Numbered from the stretch's first letter, positions 36,538 to 46,398 are shown. The stretch is 64,000 bases of DNA from Gallionellales bacterium 39-52-133 (GCA_002278935.1 NCJL01000002.1:398267-462266); one strand, 5' to 3'. Notes: generated by a model from the sequence alone, not told the origin. Made by a program: numbers and translations.

Positions 36538-36547
36538 TGCGCTTCCT

Positions 36548-37453
36548 TTATTTCAGGCCTGCCAGCAGGCGTGTAATGGTGTCGTCAAACAGGCTGTATA
36601 AATCCCCGGCCTGTGCGTTGCCGCCGACACTGAAAGGCAATTCTACCGTATGCAGCCCGGTGCGCTGCGCGATCCATTGCGACGGCCTGGCATACTGATA
36701 GGCCGAGCGTATCACCATGCGTGCGGGGCGGGCCTTGAGCTGCGCGACCAGCCCGGACAGATACGCCGCACTGGGTTCCATGCCCGGTTTGGGCTCCAGC
36801 TCGGCTACCTGCTGCAAACCCAGCCAGGCATGCAGATAAGGGTAGGAGCGATGCTGCACCACCACGGGCTGGCCTTTGAGCGGTGTCGCCAGCGCGCTCC
36901 AGCGCAACAGTGCAGCCTGCCATTTCTGCCTGAAGTCGTGCAGGCGCTGCGCGTAGAAAGCGGCATTGGCCGGATCGAGCTCGCTGATGCGGGCCGACAG
37001 CGCGTCGGCGACGGGCAGGAAGTTGCGCGCATCCAGATGAATATGCGGATTGCCCGCCGCATGCACATCGCCCTCGCCGCGATCTAGCCGTGCCGGCACT
37101 TCCAGCATGGTCACATAGAGCGCCGCCTCAAAGTTGCCGCGCTTGCCCTCGGCTATATCCGGGTTGGCGGCCTCGCGCAAAATCACCGGCAGCCAGCCGG
37201 TCTCCAGTTCCGCGCCGGTGCATACCAGCAGCTGCGCGCGGCGTGCCTTGGCGATCAGGCTGGGGCGCGCTTCCACGTGATGCGGATCCTGCAGCGCATT
37301 GGTGGCGGCATAAATGCTGGCCTTGTCGCCGGCCAGCTCTTGCGCCAGCGCTGCCCATTCCGGCTCGCAGGCGAAAATATTAAGCGCGGCGTGGGCAGGC
37401 AGGCCGAGTGCCGAAATAAATAAAATATTGAATATAATCAATGAGTTACGCAT
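36548..37453 (-). CDS. Periplasmic metal-binding protein (ZnuA-like, cluster A-I)
   Basis: 301 residues with signal peptide (MRNSLIIFNILFISALGLPAHA). Metal-site histidines are visible in ALQDPHHVEARPSL, NPHIHLDARNF and VVQHRSYPYLHAW. It lacks the long His-rich loop of enteric ZnuA. Codons 3-10 of the signal peptide are formed by a copy of the dispersed AT repeat. Followed after 10 bp by the permease gene. Confidence 0.85.
   Translation of the reverse strand: MRNSLIIFNILFISALGLPAHAALNIFACEPEWAALAQELAGDKASIYAATNALQDPHHVEARPSLIAKARRAQLLVCTGAELETGWLPVILREAANPDIAEGKRGNFEAALYVTMLEVPARLDRGEGDVHAAGNPHIHLDARNFLPVADALSARISELDPANAAFYAQRLHDFRQKWQAALLRWSALATPLKGQPVVVQHRSYPYLHAWLGLQQVAELEPKPGMEPSAAYLSGLVAQLKARPARMVIRSAYQYARPSQWIAQRTGLHTVELPFSVGGNAQAGDLYSLFDDTITRLLAGLK
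37421..37442 (-). repeat. Dispersed AT-rich repeat inside the znuA-like signal peptide
   Basis: Minus strand matches the core TTGATTATATTnAATATTT with C at the variable centre, in frame as SLIIFNIL. Shares 17 identical bases (AACTCATTGATTATATT) with the sufD copy. Confidence 0.8.
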
Positions 37454-37462
37454 ATTAACCTC

Positions 37463-38770
37463 CTAGAAGCGATGGCCGCCATGGGCGCCGAGGCTCATCA
37501 CGTATTGCATAAATAACATATTGTCAGCCAGACCTTCGCGAGATTTATCCTGTGCCAGCTGCAGGCGCAGGCGCGAAAACTCACTGGGGCTGTAGTCAAG
37601 CATCAGCGTGGTGCGGGTCGGGATGAAGTTATAACTGGCGGGAACGTTGGCTGCAATGGCCGCGCCCACCTCTGCGCTGCCCGAATCAAGCTGGTCGTAA
37701 CGCAGACCGGCGCGCCAGCGCGGCATGAACTGGTAAACGCTTTGCAGATACCAGCCGGACTGGGTCACGCTGTATCCGTCAGTTGTGTTAACGCCGGCAG
37801 TGTCATAGGTCAGCAGGCCGCTTTCTTTGCGCTGAAAATATTCACCCTGCAGCTTGAAGTTGGTCACCGTACTGTTGCCGTTGGGGGCGTATTTCCACAC
37901 GAAATCCAGCCCGGCAGTGCGGCTGTCACCGCTAAATTTGTTCTTTGCATCAAACGCATCGGCTTCGGCATTCACACGTCTGGTCTGATGCAGTGAAACG
38001 CCCGCGCGCCAGCTATGGCTCACGCCAAGGTCATCACCCAGATGGGCATACAGGGCGGTAGCACCCGCGCCATTATTGTCCTTGCGATCGGTGCCGGGAT
38101 GGCCGCGTCCGCGACCAATCTCCGCGCCCAGCTCAACATAAGTGTCGGTTGGTGCCAGCCATTTGAGTTGCAAGCCATCCTCACCCAGCTGTTTATCCCA
38201 GAAGGTGCGGTACACCAGCGGCTGGTCAACAAAGTCCCAGGCGTGGGCGTGCTGTTCGTTAAGGTAGCCCAGTCCGGAGAAGAAACGCCCCATCTTGAGA
38301 TTGAAGCCGTTGCCCAGGGCGCTAGTCTGCACATAGGCATTTTCGACACCGAGACCACCGCCGGCCTCAAGCGCAAAAGTCGCTACGCCGCGAAATTGCG
38401 GATCAATGTTGGCGCTGATGCCCAACTCGGATTCGCCCAGATTGAAGCTTCTGCTGTAACCGTGGTCGTTTGGCGAAAGGGCAAAACCGGTAATCTTGGC
38501 ATCCTCATGGTTCTGGCTGTAACTGCCATAGGTGCCCGAAAGGATAAGCGAGATAGCGGGGTTGAATGCATTGTCGCCGGAAGCCGCGCGGCTGGTTTTC
38601 GCCACGCTGCTATCAGTGGCGGCGGACTCGGTTTTCAGCACGCGCTTTTCCAGCTGCTGTATCTGTTCGCGCAGCTCGCGCATTTCAGTGTCGCTTGCAG
38701 CATGGGCATAAAGTGGCGCGGCTAATGCAATAAATAGCGGCGCCACAAGGAAGGCGGAATTCTTGAACAT
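37463..38770 (-). CDS. Outer-membrane porin-like protein of the metal-uptake cassette
   Basis: 435 residues from the ATG at 38770 (signal peptide MFKNSAFLVAPLFIALAAPLYAHA). A short coiled coil follows (EMRELREQIQQLEKRV), then a long region of alternating beta-strand pattern ending with an aromatic residue (GAHGGHRF), as in 16-18-strand porins. No TonB plug domain. Immediately upstream of the znuA-like gene (9 bp), so probably a metal-regulated porin passing zinc or another ion. The assignment rests on architecture and context. Confidence 0.75.
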   Translation of the reverse strand: MFKNSAFLVAPLFIALAAPLYAHAASDTEMRELREQIQQLEKRVLKTESAATDSSVAKTSRAASGDNAFNPAISLILSGTYGSYSQNHEDAKITGFALSPNDHGYSRSFNLGESELGISANIDPQFRGVATFALEAGGGLGVENAYVQTSALGNGFNLKMGRFFSGLGYLNEQHAHAWDFVDQPLVYRTFWDKQLGEDGLQLKWLAPTDTYVELGAEIGRGRGHPGTDRKDNNGAGATALYAHLGDDLGVSHSWRAGVSLHQTRRVNAEADAFDAKNKFSGDSRTAGLDFVWKYAPNGNSTVTNFKLQGEYFQRKESGLLTYDTAGVNTTDGYSVTQSGWYLQSVYQFMPRWRAGLRYDQLDSGSAEVGAAIAANVPASYNFIPTRTTLMLDYSPSEFSRLRLQLAQDKSREGLADNMLFMQYVMSLGAHGGHRF

Positions 38771-38849
38771 GATGTATCTCCAAAGGAAAATCAGGGTGCA
38801 GTGACGCACCGGATTCCGCAGGCGTGTTTTTCACGCAAGCTGCGGCAGA

Positions 38850-39173
38850 TTAAGTCGATCTCTGGAGGGAAGGCGGGCCACGGGCGGTGGCGGTGAGCGT
38901 TTGTTGGGCATGGACAGCAACATGATGTTGCGCCAGTTCCTGGGTTAATGAGGCAAGCAGGTCAAAAGTGAGGTGGCTGCTGTTGAGCGCATTACCCAGT
39001 TGCGAGTAGCTGGTGCACTGTTCGCAAGCGTTCGAGTGCGGTGTTTGTTTATCCTGCTGTTGCTGCGATTGCTCCGCGAGCACATGCTGCAGCGCGTGCA
39101 AGATTCCGCCTTGCTGGGCGAGCAGCAAAACAAAGGCAAAGAATACGGGCTGGATAAAGCGCAGGTTAAGCAT
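38850..39173 (-). CDS. Small exported CxxC protein (DUF2946-like)
   Basis: 107 residues: N-terminal hydrophobic signal or anchor (IQPVFFAFVLLLAQQGGILHAL), several histidines (HALQH, HSN, QHHVAVH), a CEQC motif and the tail TARGPPSLQ typical of DUF2946-like proteins. First gene of the cassette porin-znuA-znuB. A periplasmic metal-binding role is likely by content and context but not proven. The promoter must lie within or next to the tonB 3' end (36-bp gap). Confidence 0.65.
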   Translation of the reverse strand: MLNLRFIQPVFFAFVLLLAQQGGILHALQHVLAEQSQQQQDKQTPHSNACEQCTSYSQLGNALNSSHLTFDLLASLTQELAQHHVAVHAQQTLTATARGPPSLQRST

Positions 39174-39209
39174 GATGGTTGAAGAATATCACAACTGTTT
39201 TAAAAGGTG

Positions 39210-40127
39210 CTATTCGGTTTCCAGACTGTCGTTGGAGGTAAACGACCAGGTGCGCACGATGCTGAGGATATCGGTTTCCTTGCGGATTTCTTCCGGGAAA
39301 GGCGCGTAGGGAGCGGCCAGTTTGACAATGCGCACAGCTGCCGCATCCAGTATGCGCTGGCCTGAAGACTTGGTGATTTCCACACTTTCCAGCGTGCCGT
39401 TTGCCCTGATGGAAACAGTCAGTTGCAACTTGCCGAATATTTTCTGCTGGCGTGCCTGTGCCGGATAATTCATGTTGCCGATACGCTCAACTTTTACCCG
39501 CCAGTCTTCGATATATTGCGCGTAACGGTATTCCTGGGTGCGGGCGCCAATAAATTTGCGTTGCGGTGTTTTCTGGTACGCATTGAACTCGCGGTTGATC
39601 TGCGCTTCAAGCCGCGCAATTTCCAGTGCGCGCTGCACCAGATCCTGGCCCTTCATATTGCTGCCGTCCTTGCGCTGCTTTTCGGTGTGTTCCTGAGGTA
39701 CGGTGTGTACACTTTTTGCCTGGGTGAGCAATTTTTTGACCTGCTGTTCCAGGCGTTGCAGTTTTTGCGTGGATTGCTCGGGCGTCAGCTGCTTGTCGTC
39801 GCCCATGCTGGGCAGCGGGCTTTTTGCACGCTGGTCTTCTGCCGTGTTGCCGCCGCCATCCAGGCTGTGCTGCGCGAGGGCATCGGCCTTGACCGGGCGC
39901 GACTTTGATTTGCTGTTGACCAGCACCACTTCCAGCGGCTGCAAGAAATTCTTGCTCTTGTTCTTGTCGGGATCAGGCAGGGCAAAGCCGACGCCAAACA
40001 TGACAAACGCGTGCAGGCACAGCGAAAACACAAGCGCTCGGGACATGGGCTGCTTGAGATAAACCAGCAGTTCCTGTGTCCTGTAGGGATAACTTTTCAG
40101 ACTGGCCAGTATCGCCGTTTTGCGCAT
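39210..40127 (-). CDS. tonB: TonB-like energy transducer
   Basis: 305 residues. Cytoplasmic N-terminal ~28 residues, one membrane helix (ALVFSLCLHAFVMFGVGFAL) carrying the conserved S/H, a long periplasmic coiled segment rich in Q/K/E, and a C-terminal TonB domain (YPAQARQQKIFGKLQLTVSIRANGTLESVEI ... AAVRIVKLAAPYAPFP). Not proline-rich in the classic way. ATG overlaps the RNase stop by one base. No ExbBD next to it; TolQR elsewhere in the window are dedicated to TolA. Confidence 0.88.
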   Translation of the reverse strand: MRKTAILASLKSYPYRTQELLVYLKQPMSRALVFSLCLHAFVMFGVGFALPDPDKNKSKNFLQPLEVVLVNSKSKSRPVKADALAQHSLDGGGNTAEDQRAKSPLPSMGDDKQLTPEQSTQKLQRLEQQVKKLLTQAKSVHTVPQEHTEKQRKDGSNMKGQDLVQRALEIARLEAQINREFNAYQKTPQRKFIGARTQEYRYAQYIEDWRVKVERIGNMNYPAQARQQKIFGKLQLTVSIRANGTLESVEITKSSGQRILDAAAVRIVKLAAPYAPFPEEIRKETDILSIVRTWSFTSNDSLETE

Positions 40128-42004
40128 TAGGCAGCCGCCTCCACAGCCACCGTTTCCACGGTGGCAACCGCTGCCGCCGAAACGAAGCGTGCAGTGAAAC
40201 TTAGTTCGAGCAGGTCGATCGCTTCTATTTCAAGCGTCACCATGGTGGCGGGGGGCAGCTCGGGTATCGACGGGAAGCGTCCCACCAGCGGAATACCGGA
40301 AAGTCTGACCAGATTTTCGCGTATCAGCGCGCCTTCTACATGCTGAATTTTTTCCTGGATCAGCCAGCGCAGGCACCAGTAGCGTTCCATCTGGCGCTGG
40401 AAGTCGTTGTAGGCGGTATAGGCGGCATCAAAGTTGCTCAATACCGTGAACAGCGCGGTATCGTTTTTGGCATAAACCGGTGCTTCGTTTCTGAGCAGCT
40501 GGATAATCTGGCGCTGGTTGACCAGGTCGATATAGCGCCGCAACGGCGAGCTCGACCACATGTATTGCGCAACGCCCAGCCCCTGATGCGGCGCGGCAAC
40601 CGTGCTCATTTTGACCTTGCCGTTGTTCTGCGTGCGATATATGCCCGCTACTTCGTTATCGGCCAGCAGCTTGCCCCAGGTGCTGTTCACAAAAATCATC
40701 AGCTCGGCCACCACCTTGTCGATAGGCGAGCCGCGCAGGCGTTTGCTGATGCTGACCACGTCATTTTCAACATTGAAGTTGTAATCGAACTGCTGCTGGA
40801 TTTCGCCGGCCTTGCCGCGCGCTGCTTCCAGCTTGTGCGACAGGTTCCACAGCAAGGTGAGTTCGCTGGCATAGGGATAATCGAGCTTGCATTCCGCCAG
40901 TGTATTTTCGTTAAACAGCGGCTCCAGCGTATCGTGGCGCAGGTTGGCGGAAATATGCAGCCGCTCCAGGCGACTTTCGGTGCCGAGCACGGCCAGCGTG
41001 GCGGAGTCCACCTCCAGGTAACACGACAGCGCGGGGCAGATCTTGTCCGCGCACAGCGTGTATTCCTGCACCACATTTTCGGGCAGCATGGTGATTTTGC
41101 TGCCCGGCATATACACGGTAGACAGGCGCGCGGCAGCAATGTCATCAACCGGCGTGTTGGGCGTAATGCCCAGCGCGGGTGCGGCAATATGCACGCCTAT
41201 ATGCCAGTTGCCATTGGGCAGCTGTGCCACCGAGAAGGCGTCGTCGATTTCGGTGGTGGACGCATCGTCGATGCTGAAGGCCGTCACTTCGGCCAGTGGC
41301 AGCTCGGCATGTGGCTCGACTGTAACTTCCGGGAAACCCGTGCCGTGCGGGAAATTTTCCAGCAGGAAACGGTTCAGATGGTAATCTTTGGTGGAAGGAA
41401 TGCCGCCGCAGCGTTCCAGCAGGTGTGCCGGGGATAAACCGGTGGCTGCACAGGCGGCTTCCAGCGCCTTCACTTCCAGCGTATTGCGATCGGGGCTGTA
41501 GAGCAGGTGCGACATCTTGTCGGCAAACTCGGGCGGCAGCCTGAAGGCGCTGAGCTCTTCGGTATAGCGGGCCAGCAATTCGGCCTGCAAGCGTTTCTTT
41601 TCGGCGCTGGCGAGGGCCGATTTTAAAGCTTCTGCAGGTGCCGCCTTGTAGTGGCCTTTGCCTTTTTTGTAGAAATACATCGGCGCCGAGTGCAGGCGTA
41701 TTACGATGCCTGCGGCCTCTACTGCGGCAGGTTTGTGGCCAAAATATTCTTCCGCCAGCGCGTCAAAGCCAAACTCCTCGGCAGGGCAGGATTCCCACAG
41801 GAAATCCACATCAATTTCCGCAGAGACTTGTTCCGCCTGCGCCATGAATTCGCCCAGTGCGGGTTTTTCGAAGCGCAACAGCACGTTGGCTCCCTTGATT
41901 TTGCTGCGTTTGCCCTGGATGCTTTCAATCTGCAACGAGGTGTCGTTGTCAGTCATGATGCTGCCTACTTTAAAGCCGCCGTCTTCTTCGTAAAATATAT
42001 TCAT
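40127..42004 (-). CDS. RNase II/R-family exoribonuclease (RNB domain)
   Basis: 625 residues, shorter than RNase R (~800). The N-terminal ~200 residues are a family-specific region. The RNB domain follows (~230-545) with catalytic aspartates in AFSIDDASTTEIDDAFSV and later APHQGLGVAQYMWSSSPLRRYIDLVNQRQ, then a short C-terminal beta domain. 3'-to-5' RNA degradation. This variant sits before tonB and aroE in many betaproteobacteria. An 11-bp perfect hairpin covers the region just upstream of its start. Confidence 0.88.
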   Translation of the reverse strand: MNIFYEEDGGFKVGSIMTDNDTSLQIESIQGKRSKIKGANVLLRFEKPALGEFMAQAEQVSAEIDVDFLWESCPAEEFGFDALAEEYFGHKPAAVEAAGIVIRLHSAPMYFYKKGKGHYKAAPAEALKSALASAEKKRLQAELLARYTEELSAFRLPPEFADKMSHLLYSPDRNTLEVKALEAACAATGLSPAHLLERCGGIPSTKDYHLNRFLLENFPHGTGFPEVTVEPHAELPLAEVTAFSIDDASTTEIDDAFSVAQLPNGNWHIGVHIAAPALGITPNTPVDDIAAARLSTVYMPGSKITMLPENVVQEYTLCADKICPALSCYLEVDSATLAVLGTESRLERLHISANLRHDTLEPLFNENTLAECKLDYPYASELTLLWNLSHKLEAARGKAGEIQQQFDYNFNVENDVVSISKRLRGSPIDKVVAELMIFVNSTWGKLLADNEVAGIYRTQNNGKVKMSTVAAPHQGLGVAQYMWSSSPLRRYIDLVNQRQIIQLLRNEAPVYAKNDTALFTVLSNFDAAYTAYNDFQRQMERYWCLRWLIQEKIQHVEGALIRENLVRLSGIPLVGRFPSIPELPPATMVTLEIEAIDLLELSFTARFVSAAAVATVETVAVEAAA

Positions 42005-42013
42005 CGTGTGTTA

Positions 42014-42050
42014 CTGCCCTGGTCGGGTTGGGTCATCGTGACCAGGGCAG
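42014..42050 (-). promoter_or_regulatory. 5'-leader hairpin of the RNase II/R-like gene
   Basis: Perfect 11-bp inverted repeat CTGCCCTGGTC (42014-42024) / GACCAGGGCAG (42040-42050), 15-nt loop, 9 nt from the ATG. The only Shine-Dalgarno-like bases (AGGG on the minus strand) lie in the stem, so the hairpin could mask the ribosome-binding site. No T run follows, so it is not a typical terminator. Confidence 0.6.
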
Positions 42051-42224
42051 GAATTGATTGAGATAAAAAGTAATACGAGATTATAACCGAGAGGCGCTAA
42101 CAATTGAGGGCAAGCATCAGTCCCTTACCCGGAATTTTGGGTTGTCACGCTTAAATGTTAGTATTCGCTATTGTTCCAAATGCGAATCTGCATGCGGATG
42201 CGTATGATAAAAACGGAGAGTGTC

Positions 42225-42950
42225 ATGGCAGGTCACAGCAAATGGGCAAATATTCAGCATCGCAAGGGCAAGCAGGATTCCAAGCGCGGCAAGATTTTTA
42301 CGCGGCTGATCAAGGAGATTACCGTGGCGGCGCGTCTGGGTGACAGCGATCCGGCAGGCAATCCGCGCCTGCGTCTGGCGATGGAAAAAGCCTATGCGCA
42401 GAATATGCCCAAGGATAACGTGGAGCGCGCGATCAAGCGCGGCAGCGGCGAGCTGGATGGCGTGAATTACACCGAGATACGCTACGAAGGATACGGTATC
42501 AATGGTGCTGCGGTGATTGTGGACTGCATGACGGATAACAAGACGCGCACGGTGGCTGATGTGCGCCATGCTTTCAGCAAATACGGTGGCAATCTGGGCA
42601 CAGACGGCTCGGTGGCTTTCCTGTTCAAACATTGCGGGCAGATGTTTTTTGCCCCCGGCACCAATGAAGATGCACTGATGGAAGTGGCGCTGGATGCGGG
42701 TGCGGAAGATGTGGTGAGCAATGATGACGGCAGTATCGAGGTGATCACCGGCCCGCATGATTTTGCCGATGTGAAGCAGCGCCTGGAAGCGGCCGGCTTC
42801 AAACCCGAGATGGCTGAGGTGGTGATGAAGCCCTCGACCGAGGTCGTATTTACAGGTGAGGATGCGCTGAAAATGCAAAAATTGCTGGATGCGCTGGAAG
42901 ATCTCGACGACGTGCAAGAGGTTTATACCAACGCTGTCATTGAGGATTGA
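42225..42950 (+). CDS. yebC: YebC/PmpR-family protein
   Basis: 241 residues from [18 protein letters not shown] at 42225; the upstream in-frame ATGs (42171 onward) are not part of the family N-terminus. Three-domain protein described as a transcriptional regulator and, more recently, as assisting ribosomes at difficult sequences. Conserved [16 protein letters not shown] and [14 protein letters not shown]. Precedes ruvC, as usual. Its stop codon is immediately followed by the left arm of an inverted repeat. Confidence 0.93.
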   Translation: MAGHSKWANIQHRKGKQDSKRGKIFTRLIKEITVAARLGDSDPAGNPRLRLAMEKAYAQNMPKDNVERAIKRGSGELDGVNYTEIRYEGYGINGAAVIVDCMTDNKTRTVADVRHAFSKYGGNLGTDGSVAFLFKHCGQMFFAPGTNEDALMEVALDAGAEDVVSNDDGSIEVITGPHDFADVKQRLEAAGFKPEMAEVVMKPSTEVVFTGEDALKMQKLLDALEDLDDVQEVYTNAVIED

Positions 42951-43055
42951 GGATGCAGGATCGAGGATTGAGGGGAGGGCGTGCAGGTTAATCTGCACGT
43001 AGATATACATGCGCACCAACTCAATCCTCAATCCTCAATCCTCGATCCGCATCCT
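42950..43055. repeat. Inverted repeat of TCAATCC units spanning the yebC stop and ruvC start
   Basis: Left arm 42950-42972 pairs with right arm 43034-43055 (22 pairs, one bulged A). Both arms consist of tandem GAGGATT/AATCCTC units, and the right arm continues leftwards with two more (43021-43033). A second small hairpin (CGTGCAG / CTGCACG, 42980-42999) lies in the loop. The right arm encodes the first residues of RuvC. Confidence 0.85.
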
Positions 43056-43563
43056 GGGTATTGATCCCGGTCTGCGAATTACAGGCTTTGGGTTGATCGA
43101 CAAGGTCGGGCAAAAGCTGAGCTACGTGGCGAGTGGCAGTATAAAAACCCCGGCAGGGGATTTGCCGCCGCGTTTAAAGGTTATTCTGGCATCGCTGGCT
43201 GAAGTGATCGCCACCTATCAGCCGCAGCAGGTGTCGATAGAGAAGGTGTTTGTCAACGTCAATCCGCAATCCACCTTGTTGCTGGGACAGGCCCGCGGCG
43301 CCGCAATCTGTGCGGCGGTGCTGGCGAATCTGAGCGTGGCGGAATATACCGCGTTACAGGTAAAACAGTCGGTAGTCGGCAATGGTCATGCCGACAAGGA
43401 GCAGGTGCAGGATATGGTGCAGCGCTTGCTGGCGCTGGATGGCAAGCCGGGTGCGGATGCGGCCGATGCGCTGGCCTGTGCGATATGTCATGCCCATGCG
43501 GGGACGGGCCTGGGAAAAATGTCGACGCTGGGTATGCGGGTGAAAAATGGCCGGCTGGTTTGA
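43009..43563 (+). CDS. ruvC: Holliday-junction resolvase RuvC with repeat-encoded N-terminus
   Basis: 184 residues. Catalytic Asp in [17 protein letters not shown], Glu in [13 protein letters not shown], and the Asp pair near [16 protein letters not shown]. The family normally starts one or two residues before RILGIDPG. Here the only upstream start is ATG 43009, and residues 2-13 ([12 protein letters not shown]) are encoded by the AATCCTC repeat. A non-standard start inside the repeat cannot be excluded. Cleaves junctions after RuvAB branch migration. Confidence 0.93.
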   Translation: MRTNSILNPQSSIRILGIDPGLRITGFGLIDKVGQKLSYVASGSIKTPAGDLPPRLKVILASLAEVIATYQPQQVSIEKVFVNVNPQSTLLLGQARGAAICAAVLANLSVAEYTALQVKQSVVGNGHADKEQVQDMVQRLLALDGKPGADAADALACAICHAHAGTGLGKMSTLGMRVKNGRLV

Positions 43564-43603
43564 AAGCGCGTAGCGAAAAATTTAACTTGAAAGCAGAACA
43601 ATA

Positions 43604-44178
43604 ATGATTGGTCGTTTAACCGGATTGTTGCTGGAAAAAAATCCGCCGCAGATTCTGCTGGATGTGCAGGGTGTGGGCTACGAGGTGGATGTGCCGATGA
43701 GCACGTTTTACAACTTGCCCGCATTGAATGAGCGCGCGGTGCTGCATACCGTGATGGTGGTGCGCGAAGACGCGCAGCTGCTGTATGGTTTTGGCTCGGT
43801 TGAGGAGCGTGCTGCCTTTCGGCAGCTGGTTAAAATCAGCGGTGTGGGCCCGAAGATGGCGCTGTCTGTGCTCTCCGGTTTGAGTCTGGCTGATCTCGCT
43901 TCAGCGGTGGTAAACAAAGATATTGGCCGCATGACGAAAATTCCCGGCGTGGGCAAAAAAACTGCCGAGCGTTTGCTGCTGGAGTTGCAGGGTAAATTTA
44001 CCGCACTGCCAGCCAGTGTTGCCAGGGGCGCGCTATCTTCACATGCGGACGATATCGTCAATGCGCTGCTGGCCTTGGGCTACAACGAAAAAGAAGCCGA
44101 CTGGGCCGCCAAGCAATTGCCTGCCGAAGCGGGCGTGTCTGACGGCATCCGCCAGGCATTAAAATATTTATCCAAATC

Positions 44179-44182
<4 letters not shown>
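43604..44182 (+). CDS. ruvA: Holliday-junction DNA helicase subunit RuvA
   Basis: 192 residues. N-terminal OB domain ([32 protein letters not shown]), two helix-hairpin-helix motifs ([18 protein letters not shown] and [19 protein letters not shown]) and the C-terminal RuvB-binding domain ([19 protein letters not shown]). Tetramer that binds the four-way junction. Overlaps ruvB by 4 bp. Confidence 0.95.
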
Positions 44183-45242
<1,060 letters not shown>

Positions 45243-45246
<4 letters not shown>

Positions 45247-45659
45247 GCAGAAGCGTTCAAGTTTTTACACTGCCTGTCAGGGTTTATTTTCAGGATACGG
45301 ATGCAGGCGGGGTGGTGTATCACGCGAGTTATGTGAACTTTATGGAGCGCGCACGGACAGAATGGTTGCGCAGTTTTGGCTTTACCAATGCGGGATTGAT
45401 TAAGGAACTGGGCGTGGTGTTTGTGGTGCGCTCGCTCAAGCTGGATTACCTCAAGCCTGCCGTGCTGGATGATCTGTTGCATGTGAGCGCGCAACTGAAG
45501 GAGATCGGGCGCAGCCGTATCACGCTGCATCAAACCCTGTCGCGCGGAGATGAAAGCCTGGTTGAGGGTGAGATTCATCTGGTCTGCGTTACTCTGGATA
45601 CGTTCAAGCCGGTCAGCGTGCCGGATGTATTGCGCGAAAAGTGGAAAAAACTGGTTTGA
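45243..45659 (+). CDS. ybgC: YbgC-type acyl-CoA thioesterase of the Tol-Pal cluster
   Basis: 138 residues, hot-dog fold of the 4-hydroxybenzoyl-CoA thioesterase type: [29 protein letters not shown] includes the catalytic Asp. Usually the first gene of the tol-pal operon; linked to phospholipid metabolism. ATG at 45243 overlaps the ruvB stop (ATGA). The gap to tolQ (64 bp) is occupied by a dispersed AT repeat. Confidence 0.92.
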
Positions 45660-45686
45660 GCGGCAGTTAATGTTTGCTTGTAACTA

Positions 45687-45708
45687 ATTGATTATATTTA
45701 ATATTTTA
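45687..45708 (+). repeat. Dispersed AT-rich repeat between ybgC and tolQ
   Basis: Full match to TTGATTATATTnAATATTT with T at the centre. Its right end lies only ~15 bp before the tolQ start, so it sits in the tolQ leader. Confidence 0.8.
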
Positions 45709-45723
45709 TAAAGGTCTTTGGGT

Positions 45724-46398
45724 ATGGATGCAACGCAAAATTTATCGCTGATGCCCTTGATCAGCGGCGCCAGTCTGCCGGTGCAGCTGGTTATGGGATT
45801 GCTGCTGATGGTTTCGCTGCTGTCGTGGTGGTTTATCTTTCTCAAGATGTTTGCCATCCGCCAGGCCAAGAGTCAGAGCGATGTATTTGAAGAGGCCTTC
45901 TGGGGTCATCCCGATCTCGCCAGACTGTACAAGGATTTTCTGGATGAGCGTGAAGCGGCGGGCAGTCTGGAACGGATTTTTGCGGCCGGCTATTCTGAGT
46001 TTGTGAAGCTGAAGAAAAAATCCGATATGGACAATGCTGCGGTGATGGACGGTGCCCGTCGCGCAATGCGTGCAACTTATCAGCGTGAAATGGACGACCT
46101 GGAGTCGCACTTGTCATTTCTCGCGACTGTCGGTTCTGTCAGCCCGTATGTGGGCTTGCTGGGCACGGTGTGGGGCATTATGAATGCGTTTCGCGGTTTG
46201 TCCAATGTGGGCCAGGCTACTCTGGCGCATGTGGCGCCGGGTATTGCAGAAGCGCTGATTGCCACTGCAATGGGTTTGTTTGCGGCAATTCCGGCCGTTG
46301 TAGCCTACAACCGCTATGCAACAGATACGTCGCGGCTTTCGTCACGCTTCGAAAGCTTTATGGAAGAATTTTCCAATGTGTTGCAGCGCCAGCCATGA
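45724..46398 (+). CDS. tolQ: TolQ, proton-channel subunit of the Tol-Pal system
   Basis: 224 residues from the ATG at 45724 (AAAGG about 10 bases upstream). The TTG at 45718 lies too close to it. Three membrane helices; conserved ETDAxxRHLSFLATVGSVSPYVGLLGTVWGIMNAF and the last helices (IAEALIATAMGLFAAIPAVVAYN). Pentameric ring around the TolR dimer, homologous to ExbB and MotA. Stop overlaps the tolR start. Confidence 0.94.
   Translation: MDATQNLSLMPLISGASLPVQLVMGLLLMVSLLSWWFIFLKMFAIRQAKSQSDVFEEAFWGHPDLARLYKDFLDEREAAGSLERIFAAGYSEFVKLKKKSDMDNAAVMDGARRAMRATYQREMDDLESHLSFLATVGSVSPYVGLLGTVWGIMNAFRGLSNVGQATLAHVAPGIAEALIATAMGLFAAIPAVVAYNRYATDTSRLSSRFESFMEEFSNVLQRQP

Noticed and set aside
40340..41437. 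365-codon open frame on the plus strand
   Set aside because: Antisense to the RNase II/R-like gene; no recognisable domain and no ribosome site.
43019..43055. Possible CRISPR-like tandem repeat (TCAATCC units)
   Set aside because: Units are 7 bp without spacers and form a hairpin with the yebC end. There are no cas genes in the window.
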